DNA of 64,000 bases from an uncultured beta proteobacterium (GTDB lineage Bacteria > Pseudomonadota > Gammaproteobacteria > Burkholderiales > Burkholderiaceae_C), in NCBI GenBank assembly GCA_903832285.1, contig CAILAY010000063.1, forward strand, positions 59,965 to 123,964, written 5' to 3'. The notes beneath the pieces were generated by a model. It was given only the letters and a program-made list of their open reading frames with translations. It did not search any database and was not told the DNA's origin. Below, piece by piece: positions 18,149 to 27,374 of the stretch (positions within the stretch are counted from its first letter, which is position 1; every line of letters starts with the position of its first letter). The translations under genes and the position numbers were made by a program.

Positions 18149-19288
18149 TCAGGCTTTTGGCCGTCGGAAATCCCACCACGGCAGCAGTCGCCGCATCGAC
18201 AGGACTTCGCCGCATTGCGTGGGCGCATAGCCCGCGATCTGACTGAGTTTTTGTTGCCATGCCGCGCTGCTCAGCAGGTCGCGCAGGGCCCGGATGGCGG
18301 GTTGCTCGAGGGCGGACTTCAGGCACACGAGGTGGTAGCGCTCCTGCACCAGCGCAACAAAATCCAGGCCGCGGGCCAGTGCCGGAGCGGCGATGCCCAA
18401 AGCGGCGTCGGCCTGGCCCGAGGCCACGGCCTGTGCGACGGCCGCGTGCGAGGGTTCCGTCTGTTCGTAACCCCTGAGTTGCGCCGGCGTGACTGCTTCC
18501 TGCAACAGAAGTTCGTCCAGCAGCACCCGTGTTCCCGTGCCCAGGGCACGGTTCACGAACCGGGCTTGGGTGCGAACCAGGTCCTGCAGCGTATGCAGCG
18601 CCAGCGGGTTGCCGCGTGCCACCATCAACCCCTGGGTGCGGCGCGCAAAGCCGATGATCTTGTGCAAACCTGGCTTGAGCAGCGGCTTGTAGGTGCGTTC
18701 TGCGACAGAGCCCGGCAGGGGTAGTTCGAGGGTATGAAAGCCGGCCATCAGACAGCGACCCTCGTTAAGCGCGCGAATCGCATCCACGCTGCCTGTCATG
18801 CGAATATCCAGATGCAGTTGGCCAAGGGCTTGCGCATGCTCGCGCAGCGCCACCAGGGCGTCGTCGTGGCTGGCGTAAAAGGTCAGCACGTGCGCGCTGT
18901 CGTCAAAGGCAATGGCAAAGGCGCGTTCCAGATCAGCCTGCAGCGCTTCGATCTGCGGGCTCAATCGCGCTTGCGCCTGGCGTTCGGCCCACAACAGCTT
19001 GTCGCCGAATTCGCTCAGCCGCGCTGCCTGTCCCTTGTCCCACACGATCAGCGAACGGCCCAGCAATTGCTCCCAGCGACGCAGTTCGCCCCAGACATGG
19101 CGGTAGGAAAACTGCAGGGTTCTGGCCGCTGCCGAAATCGAGCCCTGCTCGCGCACCGCGTGCAGCAGGTCCATCAAGGGATTGCGTATCAGTGCATCCG
19201 CGCCGCGCTGACCCGCCAGGGAATACGAGAGTTCGATTTTTTGCACGCGCCAAGTGTGCCTGAAAGTGCCCTTCGTGAGCGCAGCCAT
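18149..19288 (-). CDS. ModE-like HTH regulator fused to a periplasmic-binding-protein-like domain (candidate tungstate regulator)
   Basis: About 379 residues. The N-terminal winged helix is ModE/LysR-like ('LLHAVREQGSISAAARTL', then 'SYRHVWGELRRWEQLLG'). It is followed by a long helix and a PBP-like domain (about 130-350) instead of the molybdate-binding Mop domain of classical ModE. This architecture is often found beside molybdate or tungstate transporters, and here it is divergent from tupBCA. A near-perfect inverted repeat lies between them. The start is uncertain: ATGs at 19321 and 19288 and a GTG at 19246 are in frame, none with a strong ribosome-binding site. The role as tup regulator is inferred from domain type and position. 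Confidence 0.8.
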   Translation of the reverse strand: MAALTKGTFRHTWRVQKIELSYSLAGQRGADALIRNPLMDLLHAVREQGSISAAARTLQFSYRHVWGELRRWEQLLGRSLIVWDKGQAARLSEFGDKLLWAERQAQARLSPQIEALQADLERAFAIAFDDSAHVLTFYASHDDALVALREHAQALGQLHLDIRMTGSVDAIRALNEGRCLMAGFHTLELPLPGSVAERTYKPLLKPGLHKIIGFARRTQGLMVARGNPLALHTLQDLVRTQARFVNRALGTGTRVLLDELLLQEAVTPAQLRGYEQTEPSHAAVAQAVASGQADAALGIAAPALARGLDFVALVQERYHLVCLKSALEQPAIRALRDLLSSAAWQQKLSQIAGYAPTQCGEVLSMRRLLPWWDFRRPKA

Positions 19289-19329
19289 CGAGTTGCGGGC
19301 AAGGTATGCAAGGCATTGCATAGCTCGCT

Positions 19330-19351
19330 TGACCCGATCAAATCGGGGTCA
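19330..19351. promoter_or_regulatory. Inverted repeat, candidate operator between the ModE-like regulator and tupBCA
   Basis: TGACCCGAT, three bases, then ATCGGGGTCA: the arms match except for one extra C in the right arm. It is the only strong dyad in the short divergent intergenic region. That fits a site through which the regulator could control both itself and the transporter. Confidence 0.5.
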
Positions 19352-19372
19352 CGGGGCGGCTAACATGGAAGG

Positions 19373-20104
19373 GTGAACACTTTCGTCCAAAGTACCCATA
19401 CGGCGTTGGCCCTGATCACGTCGCTGGACCCGGTTCTGTTGTCCATCGTCAGCCGCTCGCTGGCGGTCAGCAGCTTGGCCTGCGCACTGGCCTGCGGCTT
19501 GGGTCTTGTCGCCGGCGCGTGGTTGGGCGTGGCCAGATTCAAGTCGCGCGGCGCCTTGCTGATGCTGCTCAACACGTTGCTGGCCCTGCCATCGGTGGTG
19601 GTGGGGCTGCTGGTGTATTTGCTGCTGTCGCGTTCCGGCCCACTGGGCTTTCTGGGCTGGTTGTTCAGCTTCAAGGCGATGGTGCTGGCGCAGGCCGTCC
19701 TCGTGCTGCCTGTAGTGATGGCGCTCACGCGCCAGATCGTGGACGACGCCGAACGGGACCATGGCGAGCAGCTTCAGTCTCTGGGCGCTGGCTCATTGCT
19801 GCGCAGCCTGTTGCTGGCCTGGGACGAACGCTACGCCTTGCTCACAGTGCTGCTCGCGGCCTTTGGGCGTGCCATCTCCGAAGTGGGCGCGGTCATGATT
19901 GTCGGCGGCAACATCGACGGATTCACCCGCGTCATGACGACGGCCATTGCGCTCGAGACCAGCAAGGGCGATTTGCCGTTGGCATTGGCGCTGGGCATGA
20001 TTCTGTTGTCGGTGGTGTTGGCGCTCAACGCCGGGGTTTCGCTGCTACGGCGTTGGCATTTGCGTTTCGCCGGCGGCGGTCCCACCCCGGTGTTGGCAAC
20101 ATGA
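19373..20104 (+). CDS. tupB: Tungstate ABC transporter permease
   Basis: 243 residues with about six membrane helices. The permease EAA-type loop appears as 'EQLQSLGAGSLLRSLLL', and the 'GRAISEVGAVMIVGGNI' segment is characteristic of Tup/Wtp and sulfate-type permeases. The start is a GTG at 19373. GGAAGG immediately abuts it, which is poor spacing. A tiny overlapping frame ATG-GAA-GGG-TGA (19365-19376) ends just inside the gene and could couple initiation. Its stop overlaps the start of tupC (ATGA). The gene order tupB-tupC-tupA is less usual than tupABC. Confidence 0.88.
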   Translation: MNTFVQSTHTALALITSLDPVLLSIVSRSLAVSSLACALACGLGLVAGAWLGVARFKSRGALLMLLNTLLALPSVVVGLLVYLLLSRSGPLGFLGWLFSFKAMVLAQAVLVLPVVMALTRQIVDDAERDHGEQLQSLGAGSLLRSLLLAWDERYALLTVLLAAFGRAISEVGAVMIVGGNIDGFTRVMTTAIALETSKGDLPLALALGMILLSVVLALNAGVSLLRRWHLRFAGGGPTPVLAT

Positions 20105-20844
20105 GCACCCTGCCTCTGTTCACATTGGATGCGGTCGATGTGCACTTTCATGCGAGCAGCCGTGGGGGCGGCGTACGCGCCCTGGTGGGGGTTTCGCTGA
20201 CCTTTCAGGTGGGCGAGCGCATCGCCCTGGTCGGCGCCAATGGCTGCGGCAAGAGCACGCTGTTGCGCGTACTGCATGGGCTGGTGACGCCCAGCCGCGG
20301 TGCCATGACAAGCCGAAGCGGATTGCGTCAGGCGATGCTGTTTCAGCAGCCTCACATGCTGCGCAGCAGCGCACAGAACAACATCGCCATGGGTCTGTGG
20401 TTGCAGGGGAAAGGTTGGCGGCTGGCGCAGGAGCAGGCCCTGCTGGCGCTGCAGCGTGTAGGCCTGGCAGAGCAGGCGCAGCGTCAGGCGCGGCGGCTTT
20501 CGGGCGGGCAGCAGCAACGCTTGGCGCTGGCGCGGGCCTGGGCCATGCAACCTCAGGTGTTGCTGCTGGATGAACCCACGGCCAGCCTGGATCCGCACGC
20601 CAAGCGCGAGGTGGAAACCTTGATGGCTGAATTTGCCTCGGGTGCGGCCCACGGCGTCGACCCCATGACACTGGTCTTTGCCAGCCACAACCTGGGTCAG
20701 GTCAAGCGTCTCGCGAGTCGCGTCATTTATCTGGAGCGGGGTCGCATGCTGGCCGACCTGCCGGTGCACGAATTTTTCGATGGGACGCGCTTGCAACAGG
20801 TGTCGCCCGCGGCTCAACTCTTTGTCAAAGGAGAACTTGCATGA
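20101..20844 (+). CDS. tupC: Tungstate ABC transporter ATP-binding protein
   Basis: 247 residues. Walker A GANGCGKST at 45-53, the signature LSGGQQQR at 133-140 and Walker B 'VLLLDEPTASLD' are intact. The ATG overlaps the tupB stop (ATGA), and its own stop overlaps tupA (ATGA), so all three are translationally coupled. It energises import of the oxyanion delivered by TupA. Confidence 0.9.
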   Translation: MSTLPLFTLDAVDVHFHASSRGGGVRALVGVSLTFQVGERIALVGANGCGKSTLLRVLHGLVTPSRGAMTSRSGLRQAMLFQQPHMLRSSAQNNIAMGLWLQGKGWRLAQEQALLALQRVGLAEQAQRQARRLSGGQQQRLALARAWAMQPQVLLLDEPTASLDPHAKREVETLMAEFASGAAHGVDPMTLVFASHNLGQVKRLASRVIYLERGRMLADLPVHEFFDGTRLQQVSPAAQLFVKGELA

Positions 20845-21668
20845 AGATTTGCCTTTCCATTGCGCGGGCACGGTTCGTCAGATGTTTTTTGGCTGGCATC
20901 ACGTTGCTGGCGGCCACGGCGACGATGGCGCAAGGCATCGTGATGGCCTCCACCACATCGACCGAGCAGTCGGGCCTGTTTCCCTATTTGCTGCCCGAGT
21001 TCAAGAAGGCGAGCGGCATCGAGATCAAGGTGGTGGCGCTGGGTACGGGCCAGGCGATCGACATGGCGCGGCGCGGCGATGCTGACGTGCTGTTTGTGCA
21101 CGACCAGGAGGCCGAGGAAAAATTCGTCACCGAAGGCTTCAGCCTGAAACGCTGGCCCGTGATGTACAACGACTTCGTTCTGGTCGGCCCAGCCGCGGAC
21201 CCGGCGCAGACCCACGGCCGCGACATTGTGGTGGCGCTCTCGAAGTTGGCTTCGGCCAACGCTGCCTTCATCTCGCGCGGCGACAAGAGCGGTACCCATG
21301 CGGCCGAATCGCGCTTCTGGAAGATGGCCGGCCTGGACGCCGCGAAGGGCGGCGGCTACCAGTCCTGCGGTTGCGGCATGGGCCCGGCGCTGAACATCGC
21401 AGCGTCCTCCGGTGCCTATGTGCTGACGGACCGCGCCACCTGGCTCAACTTCAGAAACCGTGCCGACCTGGTTGTGCTGGTCGAAGGAGACCGGCGCTTG
21501 TTTAACCAGTACGGCGTGCTGGTGGTGAACCCGGTCAGATTCCCGCATGTGAAAGCGGCCGATGCTCAAAAGTTCGTGGACTGGGTGGTCTCACCTGCAG
21601 GCCAGGCAGTCATCGCCGCCTACAAGATTGGCGGCGAACAATTGTTCTTCCCCAACGCGGGACGGTGA
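20841..21668 (+). CDS. tupA: Tungstate ABC transporter substrate-binding protein
   Basis: 275 residues. A signal peptide runs to about residue 30 (cleavage after ATMA). The mature N-terminus has TTSTEQSG (38-45), the oxyanion-binding motif typical of TupA/WtpA, here with Gln at the sixth position where Asn-type residues are common. A second ligand stretch 'RGDKSGTHAAESRFW' is also as in TupA. It binds tungstate or molybdate in the periplasm. Third gene of the tup operon; no terminator stem was seen in the 140 bp downstream. Confidence 0.9.
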   Translation: MKICLSIARARFVRCFLAGITLLAATATMAQGIVMASTTSTEQSGLFPYLLPEFKKASGIEIKVVALGTGQAIDMARRGDADVLFVHDQEAEEKFVTEGFSLKRWPVMYNDFVLVGPAADPAQTHGRDIVVALSKLASANAAFISRGDKSGTHAAESRFWKMAGLDAAKGGGYQSCGCGMGPALNIAASSGAYVLTDRATWLNFRNRADLVVLVEGDRRLFNQYGVLVVNPVRFPHVKAADAQKFVDWVVSPAGQAVIAAYKIGGEQLFFPNAGR

Positions 21669-21811
21669 TACCACCGGCTGCACAATGTAACCGGCGAACG
21701 TCAAGGACGTGTGCCTGTCGCGGCTACGAGGTTTGCACGAACGACGGCTTGTTGAACGACGCCTGAACCTCGGCTTGTGCCATCCTCTGCGACCGGGCAC
21801 AATCCGGCCCG

Positions 21812-22375
21812 ATGGAGAACATAGCATTCGGTGAACTGACAAGTCTGCTGGGCGCGGCGCGGCAGGGGGACGTTCAGGCCGCCGGGCAGGCCTTCAGTCT
21901 GCTGTACGAGGATCTGCGCCGCCTAGCCAGGTCGCGCCTGCATCAACATCAGGACATGACGCTGCTGAATACGACCGCCCTGGTACACGAGTCGTACCTG
22001 AAGCTGGTGGGTATCGAGTCGCTCCCGGTGGAGGACCGCAATCACTTTTTCGCCTATGCCGCCACAGTCATGCGCTCGGTGATTGTCGACTTCGCCCGGG
22101 CGCGGCTGGCGCAAAGCCGTGGCGGCGACGTCGAACACCTGGTGCTGGACACGGCGCTGTCGAACCAGCTAAGCGCCCCCGAAAACGACGTGCTGCGGGT
22201 GCACGAGGCACTGGACGTTCTGGCCCAGGCCGATCTGCCCCTGGCACAACTGGTGGAGATGCGCTACTTCGGCGGTTTGAGCGAGGCAGAAATTGCGCAG
22301 GTGCTGGGAGTCTCGGAACGCACCGTGCGGCGCAACTGGGAAAAGGCCCGTTTGCTGCTGGTGGCGGCGCTGTGA
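21812..22375 (+). CDS. ECF-type RNA polymerase sigma factor (Sig70 X6 / TIGR02999-like)
   Basis: 187 residues. Region 2 is seen around 'YEDLRRLARSRL' and 'LLNTTALVHESYLKLV', and region 4 around 'LSEAEIAQVLGVSERTVRRN'. This subgroup typically sits next to a Ser/Thr kinase rather than an anti-sigma factor, as here, where the kinase gene starts 25 bp downstream. Activation by kinase phosphorylation is known for some members and is inferred here. The ATG has no strong ribosome-binding site. Confidence 0.9.
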   Translation: MENIAFGELTSLLGAARQGDVQAAGQAFSLLYEDLRRLARSRLHQHQDMTLLNTTALVHESYLKLVGIESLPVEDRNHFFAYAATVMRSVIVDFARARLAQSRGGDVEHLVLDTALSNQLSAPENDVLRVHEALDVLAQADLPLAQLVEMRYFGGLSEAEIAQVLGVSERTVRRNWEKARLLLVAAL

Positions 22376-22400
22376 GCGGCAGCGCGAAGCGGAGGCCCGG

Positions 22401-25400
22401 GTGAGGCTGGACGCCGGCACGCTGCGTCGTTTGTCGCCGTTGCTGGACGAGGCACTGGAACTCGACCCGCCCGAACGCGAAGCCTGGCTTGCCGGGTTGA
22501 CGGGTGAATCTGCTGATCTGGCGCCCGTCTTGCGCCGTCTTCTGCTGGACAAAGCCGCCACAGAGACTTGCAGTCGCATGGACGGAGGCCCCGATCTTGC
22601 TGCGCTGAGTGGCACCGATGGCAGCCGGGGCGCGCAGTTCAGTGCTGGGCAAACCATCGGGCCCTACCGCTTGCTGCGAGAACTCGGTGTTGGCGGCATG
22701 GGCGAGGTCTGGCTGGCCGAGCGCAGCGACGGCGCGCTGGAGCGTGAGGTGGCGCTCAAACTGCCGCAGCACATCTCCTGGCGTCCTGGCATGGCCGAGC
22801 GCTTTGCACGCGAGCGCGACATCCTGGCGCGGCTGGAGCATCCCAACATTGCGCGGCTGTATGACGCGGGGCTGTCATCGGTCGAAGGACCCGGTCGGGG
22901 CATACCCTATCTGGCGCTGGAGTATGTCCAGGGCATGAACCTGACCTCGTATTGCGACCAGCATGGCTTGGGAATCGCGGCTCGCCTGGCACTGGCGACC
23001 CAGGTGCTCGAGGCCGTGCAATATGCCCACACGCGGCTTGTGATCCACCGGGACCTCAAGCCGGCCAACATCCTGGTCTCGCAGTCCGGCCAGGTGCGTT
23101 TGCTCGATTTCGGTGTAGCCAAGTTGCTGATTGACGATGGCGCCGGCCTGGACCTGGACCTCACGCAAATCGGCGGGCCGGCGTTCACGCCCGATTTCGC
23201 CAGTCCGGAGCAGGTACGAGGCGAGACCTTGGGCACAGCCAGCGATGTGTATTCCCTTGGCGCGGTGCTGTACGAACTGCTGTGCGGCCAGCGGCCGTAC
23301 CGTCTCAGTCACAGCTCCCGGGCGCAACTGGAACTGGCGATCGTGCAGACCACGCCCGAGCCACCGAGCAGCCGGTTGAACGAAGGCGCTGCAATGCTCA
23401 GAGGGACGACGCTTGCCAGGCTTCGCAAGGAGTTGCGCGGCGAACTCGACACCATCATTTTGAAGGCTCTAAAGAAGCGCCCCGAGGAACGCTATGCAAC
23501 GGTGGCAGAGTTGCAGGAAGACTTGCGAAGGTACCGCGCGGGTGAAACGGTTCTGGCGCGGCCGGATTCCCTGTCGTACCGGACCCGCAAATACATTCTT
23601 CGCAACAAGATTGCGGTGGGGGGTGTATCCGCATTTGTCCTGACGGTCTGCGTGGGTCTGGGAATTTCGATGTGGCAATACACGCAGGTCAGGGAGCAGG
23701 CACGCATTGCGCGCGACGAAGCCCGCATCTCGGCGGCGGTGCAGGCTTTCATGGGGGACATCTTTCGCGTCAACTCAAACAGCCAGCCCGACCCCGTGCA
23801 AGCGCGCCAGACCACAGCCGAGCAATTGCTGGACATCGCGGCAGGCAAGATGGGCGGCGCGATGCAGGAGGTACCTGTCGCGCGCCTGAAGATGCTCAGA
23901 TTGCTGACGGATTTGTACGTGCAGCACGGCCTCTATGACAAGGCGATTGCGACATCGGGGCTGGCGGTGGAAACCGCTTCAAGCCCTGAAATTCCAGGCG
24001 AAGAACTGCTCGCCAGCATGGAACAAAACGAGAAGGTTCTGGACTTCGCACTGCGACTCGACGAGGAGGAGAAGATGCTCCAGCGGCGCATCGCACTCGT
24101 GGACAAGCTCAAGATTTCTGATCCAAAAACCAGGGGAAAGATCGAGCTTGCCCTGGGGGGATTTGCGCTGCAACGCCGCCCTGCAGAGGCATTGAATCAC
24201 GTCGAGCTTGCCATTGAATTGCTGCGCAGCGCACGCGCCGAAGCGGAACTGATGGAGGCGCTGCTGTACAAGGCCAATTTGCTCAACGGCTCGGCCGGTT
24301 ACAAGCCTGCCGTTGCACGCTCCTGCGCTCTCGAAGCACAGGCCATCTTTGAGCGCATCAAGGCGACGGCGGCGTTGGATGGTGTGCAGTTTCGGGAAGC
24401 CAACATCTATCAGGAACTTGCCCAGTCGTCGATGATGCTGGACGATCCGGGCGCTGCGGTTCAGTACGCCAGGCGCGCTGAGGAGTCAGCGCTATCGATG
24501 CATGACCGCGACGACAACATGGCGCGCTGGCACAGCTACGTGCTTGCGGTTGCCCTGGTCGCGTCGGCCAAGCCGCTTGAGGCCATCGAGTTTCTTGATC
24601 ACTCCTGGCGTCTTTCGGATTCGCTCAGCCCCGAAGTCGAATCGCCCCAGCAGATGCTGGTGCTGATGGCCAGCGCCCGCGCGCAGGCGGGAGCCGGTCG
24701 CAGCGAAGACGCCCTGGCGACGGTGGATCGCGGCCTGCGGCTAAGCCAGCATGTACCCATGCAATCCCATTGGCCGGCGCGCCTGCATGCCACGCGCGCG
24801 ATGGCGCTGATGCAACTCGGGCGTCTGGATGCCGCACAGGCCGAGTTGGCGCAAGCGACGGAAGGCTTCGAAGCCGCCAAGCAGGCGACGGACACCCTGC
24901 TACTGTTGACTGCCGAACTGCGACTCGCGCAGCACGACGTGGTGCCGGCGCGCAAGCTTGTGCAGACATGGATGGCGTCCCCCACCGCATCGGTGTCGCT
25001 GCGCGACCGCATCTTTGCCAGCAGCCTGCTGGCCGAGGCGGCGTTGACTGCCGCCGATCTGGTGGAGGCCGAAAGGCTCGACTCGGAAGTGCTGCAACGC
25101 ATCCGGAACTATGCGCAACGTCCCGTGCTTGCTGATCTTGAGGCGCAGGCGCTCTGGATCAGTGCCCGAATCCTGCTTGCGGGCCACCATGCGGCAGCGG
25201 CCGTTCCCGTGTTGAAAGAGGCCGTGGCCTTGCAGGAGAGCGTGGTTGATGCGCGGGTCAATCTGAAACTGGCGGCCATGCTTGCCAATCTGGCGCAGGC
25301 ACAGATCCGCATTGACGACGTCGCCCATGCGCGCCAGACCCTGGAGCGCACGAGACAAATCCATGCACAGCACAGTAACCTGGGATCGGCTCCGCGCAGC

Positions 25401-25454
25401 AACTTCGCCAAGGTCGCGGCCGAAGTCCAGCGGGTTGCGAATCGGGGGGGCTGA
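22401..25454 (+). CDS. Membrane Ser/Thr protein kinase with C-terminal TPR-like sensor region
   Basis: 1017 residues from a GTG at 22401, chosen because GGAGG lies five bases before it; an upstream ATG at 22293 would overlap the sigma gene. The kinase domain (about 85-365) has the glycine loop LGVGGMGEVW, the lysine in 'REVALKLPQ', catalytic 'HRDLKPANIL' (Asp218) and DFG at Asp236. All are present, so it should be active. A membrane helix (about 403-423) separates it from some 590 residues of helical repeats resembling tetratricopeptide arrays, probably periplasmic. With the ECF sigma gene it forms a two-gene signalling unit. The regulon is unknown. Confidence 0.9.
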   Translation: MRLDAGTLRRLSPLLDEALELDPPEREAWLAGLTGESADLAPVLRRLLLDKAATETCSRMDGGPDLAALSGTDGSRGAQFSAGQTIGPYRLLRELGVGGMGEVWLAERSDGALEREVALKLPQHISWRPGMAERFARERDILARLEHPNIARLYDAGLSSVEGPGRGIPYLALEYVQGMNLTSYCDQHGLGIAARLALATQVLEAVQYAHTRLVIHRDLKPANILVSQSGQVRLLDFGVAKLLIDDGAGLDLDLTQIGGPAFTPDFASPEQVRGETLGTASDVYSLGAVLYELLCGQRPYRLSHSSRAQLELAIVQTTPEPPSSRLNEGAAMLRGTTLARLRKELRGELDTIILKALKKRPEERYATVAELQEDLRRYRAGETVLARPDSLSYRTRKYILRNKIAVGGVSAFVLTVCVGLGISMWQYTQVREQARIARDEARISAAVQAFMGDIFRVNSNSQPDPVQARQTTAEQLLDIAAGKMGGAMQEVPVARLKMLRLLTDLYVQHGLYDKAIATSGLAVETASSPEIPGEELLASMEQNEKVLDFALRLDEEEKMLQRRIALVDKLKISDPKTRGKIELALGGFALQRRPAEALNHVELAIELLRSARAEAELMEALLYKANLLNGSAGYKPAVARSCALEAQAIFERIKATAALDGVQFREANIYQELAQSSMMLDDPGAAVQYARRAEESALSMHDRDDNMARWHSYVLAVALVASAKPLEAIEFLDHSWRLSDSLSPEVESPQQMLVLMASARAQAGAGRSEDALATVDRGLRLSQHVPMQSHWPARLHATRAMALMQLGRLDAAQAELAQATEGFEAAKQATDTLLLLTAELRLAQHDVVPARKLVQTWMASPTASVSLRDRIFASSLLAEAALTAADLVEAERLDSEVLQRIRNYAQRPVLADLEAQALWISARILLAGHHAAAAVPVLKEAVALQESVVDARVNLKLAAMLANLAQAQIRIDDVAHARQTLERTRQIHAQHSNLGSAPRSNFAKVAAEVQRVANRGG

Positions 25455-25511
25455 AATACACCCGGCAATGAGTGTCACGACATCCTTACCTGCGGTTGGG
25501 ATGGCGTCGGC

Positions 25512-26612
25512 TCAACCGACGATCGCGACACCCTTGATCTGCGCGTAGGCCCACTTCCCCGGGGCCAGTTTCAGGGCATCGACCGACTTCGCGCTGACGC
25601 GTGCCAGCAGACTGGAACCCCCAGCATCGAGACGCAGCATCACCTGCCCCGGACTGTCATGGGAGAGTTCGACGACGGTGACGCGCAGGATGTTCAGGAT
25701 GCTGGTATCGGCTTGATGCTGCAGCGTCAGGCTCACGTCGCGCGCCTGTATGCGAAGGCGTAGCGTGCGGCCCAGCGGCAGATCCGGCTGGGCCAGGACC
25801 ACGCGACCGCCGGCAAAGTCAGCGTAGCTCAAGCCAAAACGGGAATCGTGTGCGCACACACTGGCAACAATCACCGCGGCGGCACTGTCGCCGTGGGCCA
25901 GTGGCAGGTCAAGTCGTGTGAGCAACTGCTGCGTGGGGCCACTGGCGAGTACCTGGCCCGCGTCCAGCAACACCAGATGCTGAGCCAGTCGCGCCACTTC
26001 GTCCAGGGCATGGCTGACATAGAGCACGGGGACATCCAGCTCACTCTGCAGGCGTTCCAGGTAATGCAGCACTTCTGCCTTGCGCTGCGCATCCAGCGCC
26101 GCCAGCGGCTCATCCATGAGCAGCAGGCGCGGACTGCTGGCCAGTGCCCGTGCGATCGCCACCCGTTGCTTCTCCCCACCCGAGAGGGTGTGCGATTGGC
26201 GCGGCAGCAGGGCGGCAATGTCCAGCAACTCGATGGCCCGTTCCAGCGCCACACGGCGCTGCGTAGCGGGCACGCGGCGCAGGCCAAATTCCAGATTGCC
26301 TCGCACACTCAGGTGCGTGAACAGGCTGGGCTCCTGAAATACATAGCCGATCGCGCGCTGGTGGGTCGGCACATACGCGTGGCTTTCATCGTCCTGCCAG
26401 AGTTCGCCGTTAAAGACGACGCGGCCACGGGTGGCAGGGTCCAGGCCAGCGATGGCGCGTAACGTGCTGGTCTTGCCACAGCCCGAAGGACCGAACAGCG
26501 CACTCACCTTGCGCCCCGGAAGGTCCAGTGCCAGGTTCAGTCTGAAAGACGGGAATACGCGCTGCAGCTGCAGTTGCAGGCCGCAGGCAGTTGTGCCCGA
26601 ATCCAGCGTCAC
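25512..26612 (-). CDS. modC: Molybdate ABC transporter ATP-binding protein
   Basis: 366 residues. Walker [11 protein letters not shown] (41-50), signature LSGGEKQR (143-150) and Walker B '[12 protein letters not shown]' are intact. A C-terminal Mop domain (about 295-362), which binds molybdate and gives trans-inhibition, is typical of ModC. The ATG overlaps the modB stop by four bases (ATGA). No modA gene lies in the window, so the binding protein must be encoded elsewhere or be shared. Confidence 0.93.
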   Translation of the reverse strand: MTLDSGTTACGLQLQLQRVFPSFRLNLALDLPGRKVSALFGPSGCGKTSTLRAIAGLDPATRGRVVFNGELWQDDESHAYVPTHQRAIGYVFQEPSLFTHLSVRGNLEFGLRRVPATQRRVALERAIELLDIAALLPRQSHTLSGGEKQRVAIARALASSPRLLLMDEPLAALDAQRKAEVLHYLERLQSELDVPVLYVSHALDEVARLAQHLVLLDAGQVLASGPTQQLLTRLDLPLAHGDSAAAVIVASVCAHDSRFGLSYADFAGGRVVLAQPDLPLGRTLRLRIQARDVSLTLQHQADTSILNILRVTVVELSHDSPGQVMLRLDAGGSSLLARVSAKSVDALKLAPGKWAYAQIKGVAIVG

Positions 26613-27280
26613 GGCCGCTGTTCCCCGGGCTTGAGCGCATACAGCGCGAGCAGCACGACAAATGAAAACACCAGCATGCCTGCGGCCAAGCCATGAGCCT
26701 GGCTGTATTCGAGCGCTTCGACGTGGTCAAAGATCTGCACCGAGAGCACGCGCGTTCTGTCCACGATATTGCCGCCGAGCATCAGCACCACACCAAACTC
26801 GCCCATGGTGTGGGCAAAACCCATCACGGTTGCCGTGATGTATCCCGTGCGCGCGAGTGGCAACACCACACTGAAGAAGGCGTCCCAAGGCGAAGCGCGC
26901 AAAGTGGCGGCAACTTCCAGCGGTCGCTTACCTATGGCCTCAAAGGCGTTCTGCAAAGGCTGAACGACGAAGGGCAGGGAATACAGAACCGAGCCCAGCA
27001 CCAGGCCGGAGAAAGTGAAGGGCAGCAGCCCCAGGCCCAGAACCTGGGTGAGTTGACCGATCGGCCCGTGAGGTCCGAGCGCGATCAGCAGATAAAACCC
27101 CAGGACAGTCGGCGGCAACACGAGCGGCAGCGCCACGACCGCGCTCACCGGACCCTTGAACATCGAATGGGTGCGCGCGAGCCACCACGCCAGTGGTGTT
27201 CCCAGCAACAGCAGAATCAGCGTCGTCGTGGCCGCCAGTTGAAGCGTGAGCGCGATGGCGCTCCAGGCGGAACTGTTCAT
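26609..27280 (-). CDS. modB: Molybdate ABC transporter permease
   Basis: 223 residues, matching ModB length, with five to six helices and the ModB stretches '[18 protein letters not shown]' and '[17 protein letters not shown]'. I used the ATG at 27280. An in-frame GTG-type start 16 codons upstream would place a Cys/Arg-rich, non-family sequence at the front. Its promoter must lie in the 46 bp between it and the terminator of the upstream SWIB gene. Confidence 0.92.
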   Translation of the reverse strand: MNSSAWSAIALTLQLAATTTLILLLLGTPLAWWLARTHSMFKGPVSAVVALPLVLPPTVLGFYLLIALGPHGPIGQLTQVLGLGLLPFTFSGLVLGSVLYSLPFVVQPLQNAFEAIGKRPLEVAATLRASPWDAFFSVVLPLARTGYITATVMGFAHTMGEFGVVLMLGGNIVDRTRVLSVQIFDHVEALEYSQAHGLAAGMLVFSFVVLLALYALKPGEQRP

Positions 27281-27326
27281 GGGGTTGGATCCGGACTCAT
27301 ATCCCCGCAAGCATACACACCGAACC

Positions 27327-27354
27327 AAAAAAAAGCCGCATCGCTGCGGCTTTT
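27327..27354 (-). terminator. Rho-independent terminator of the SWIB-domain gene
   Basis: On the minus strand, a stem AAAAGCCGCA / TGCGGCTTTT with loop GCGA is followed by a run of eight T. It lies about 20 bp after the stop of the SWIB gene and insulates modBC from it. Confidence 0.9.
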
Positions 27355-27374
27355 CAAGTCAACACTGGGGTGTA

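Noticed and set aside
20841..21668. TupA considered as the missing ModA of modBC
   Set aside because: It has the TupA motif TTSTEQSG and is translationally coupled to tupC, so it belongs to the tungstate system.
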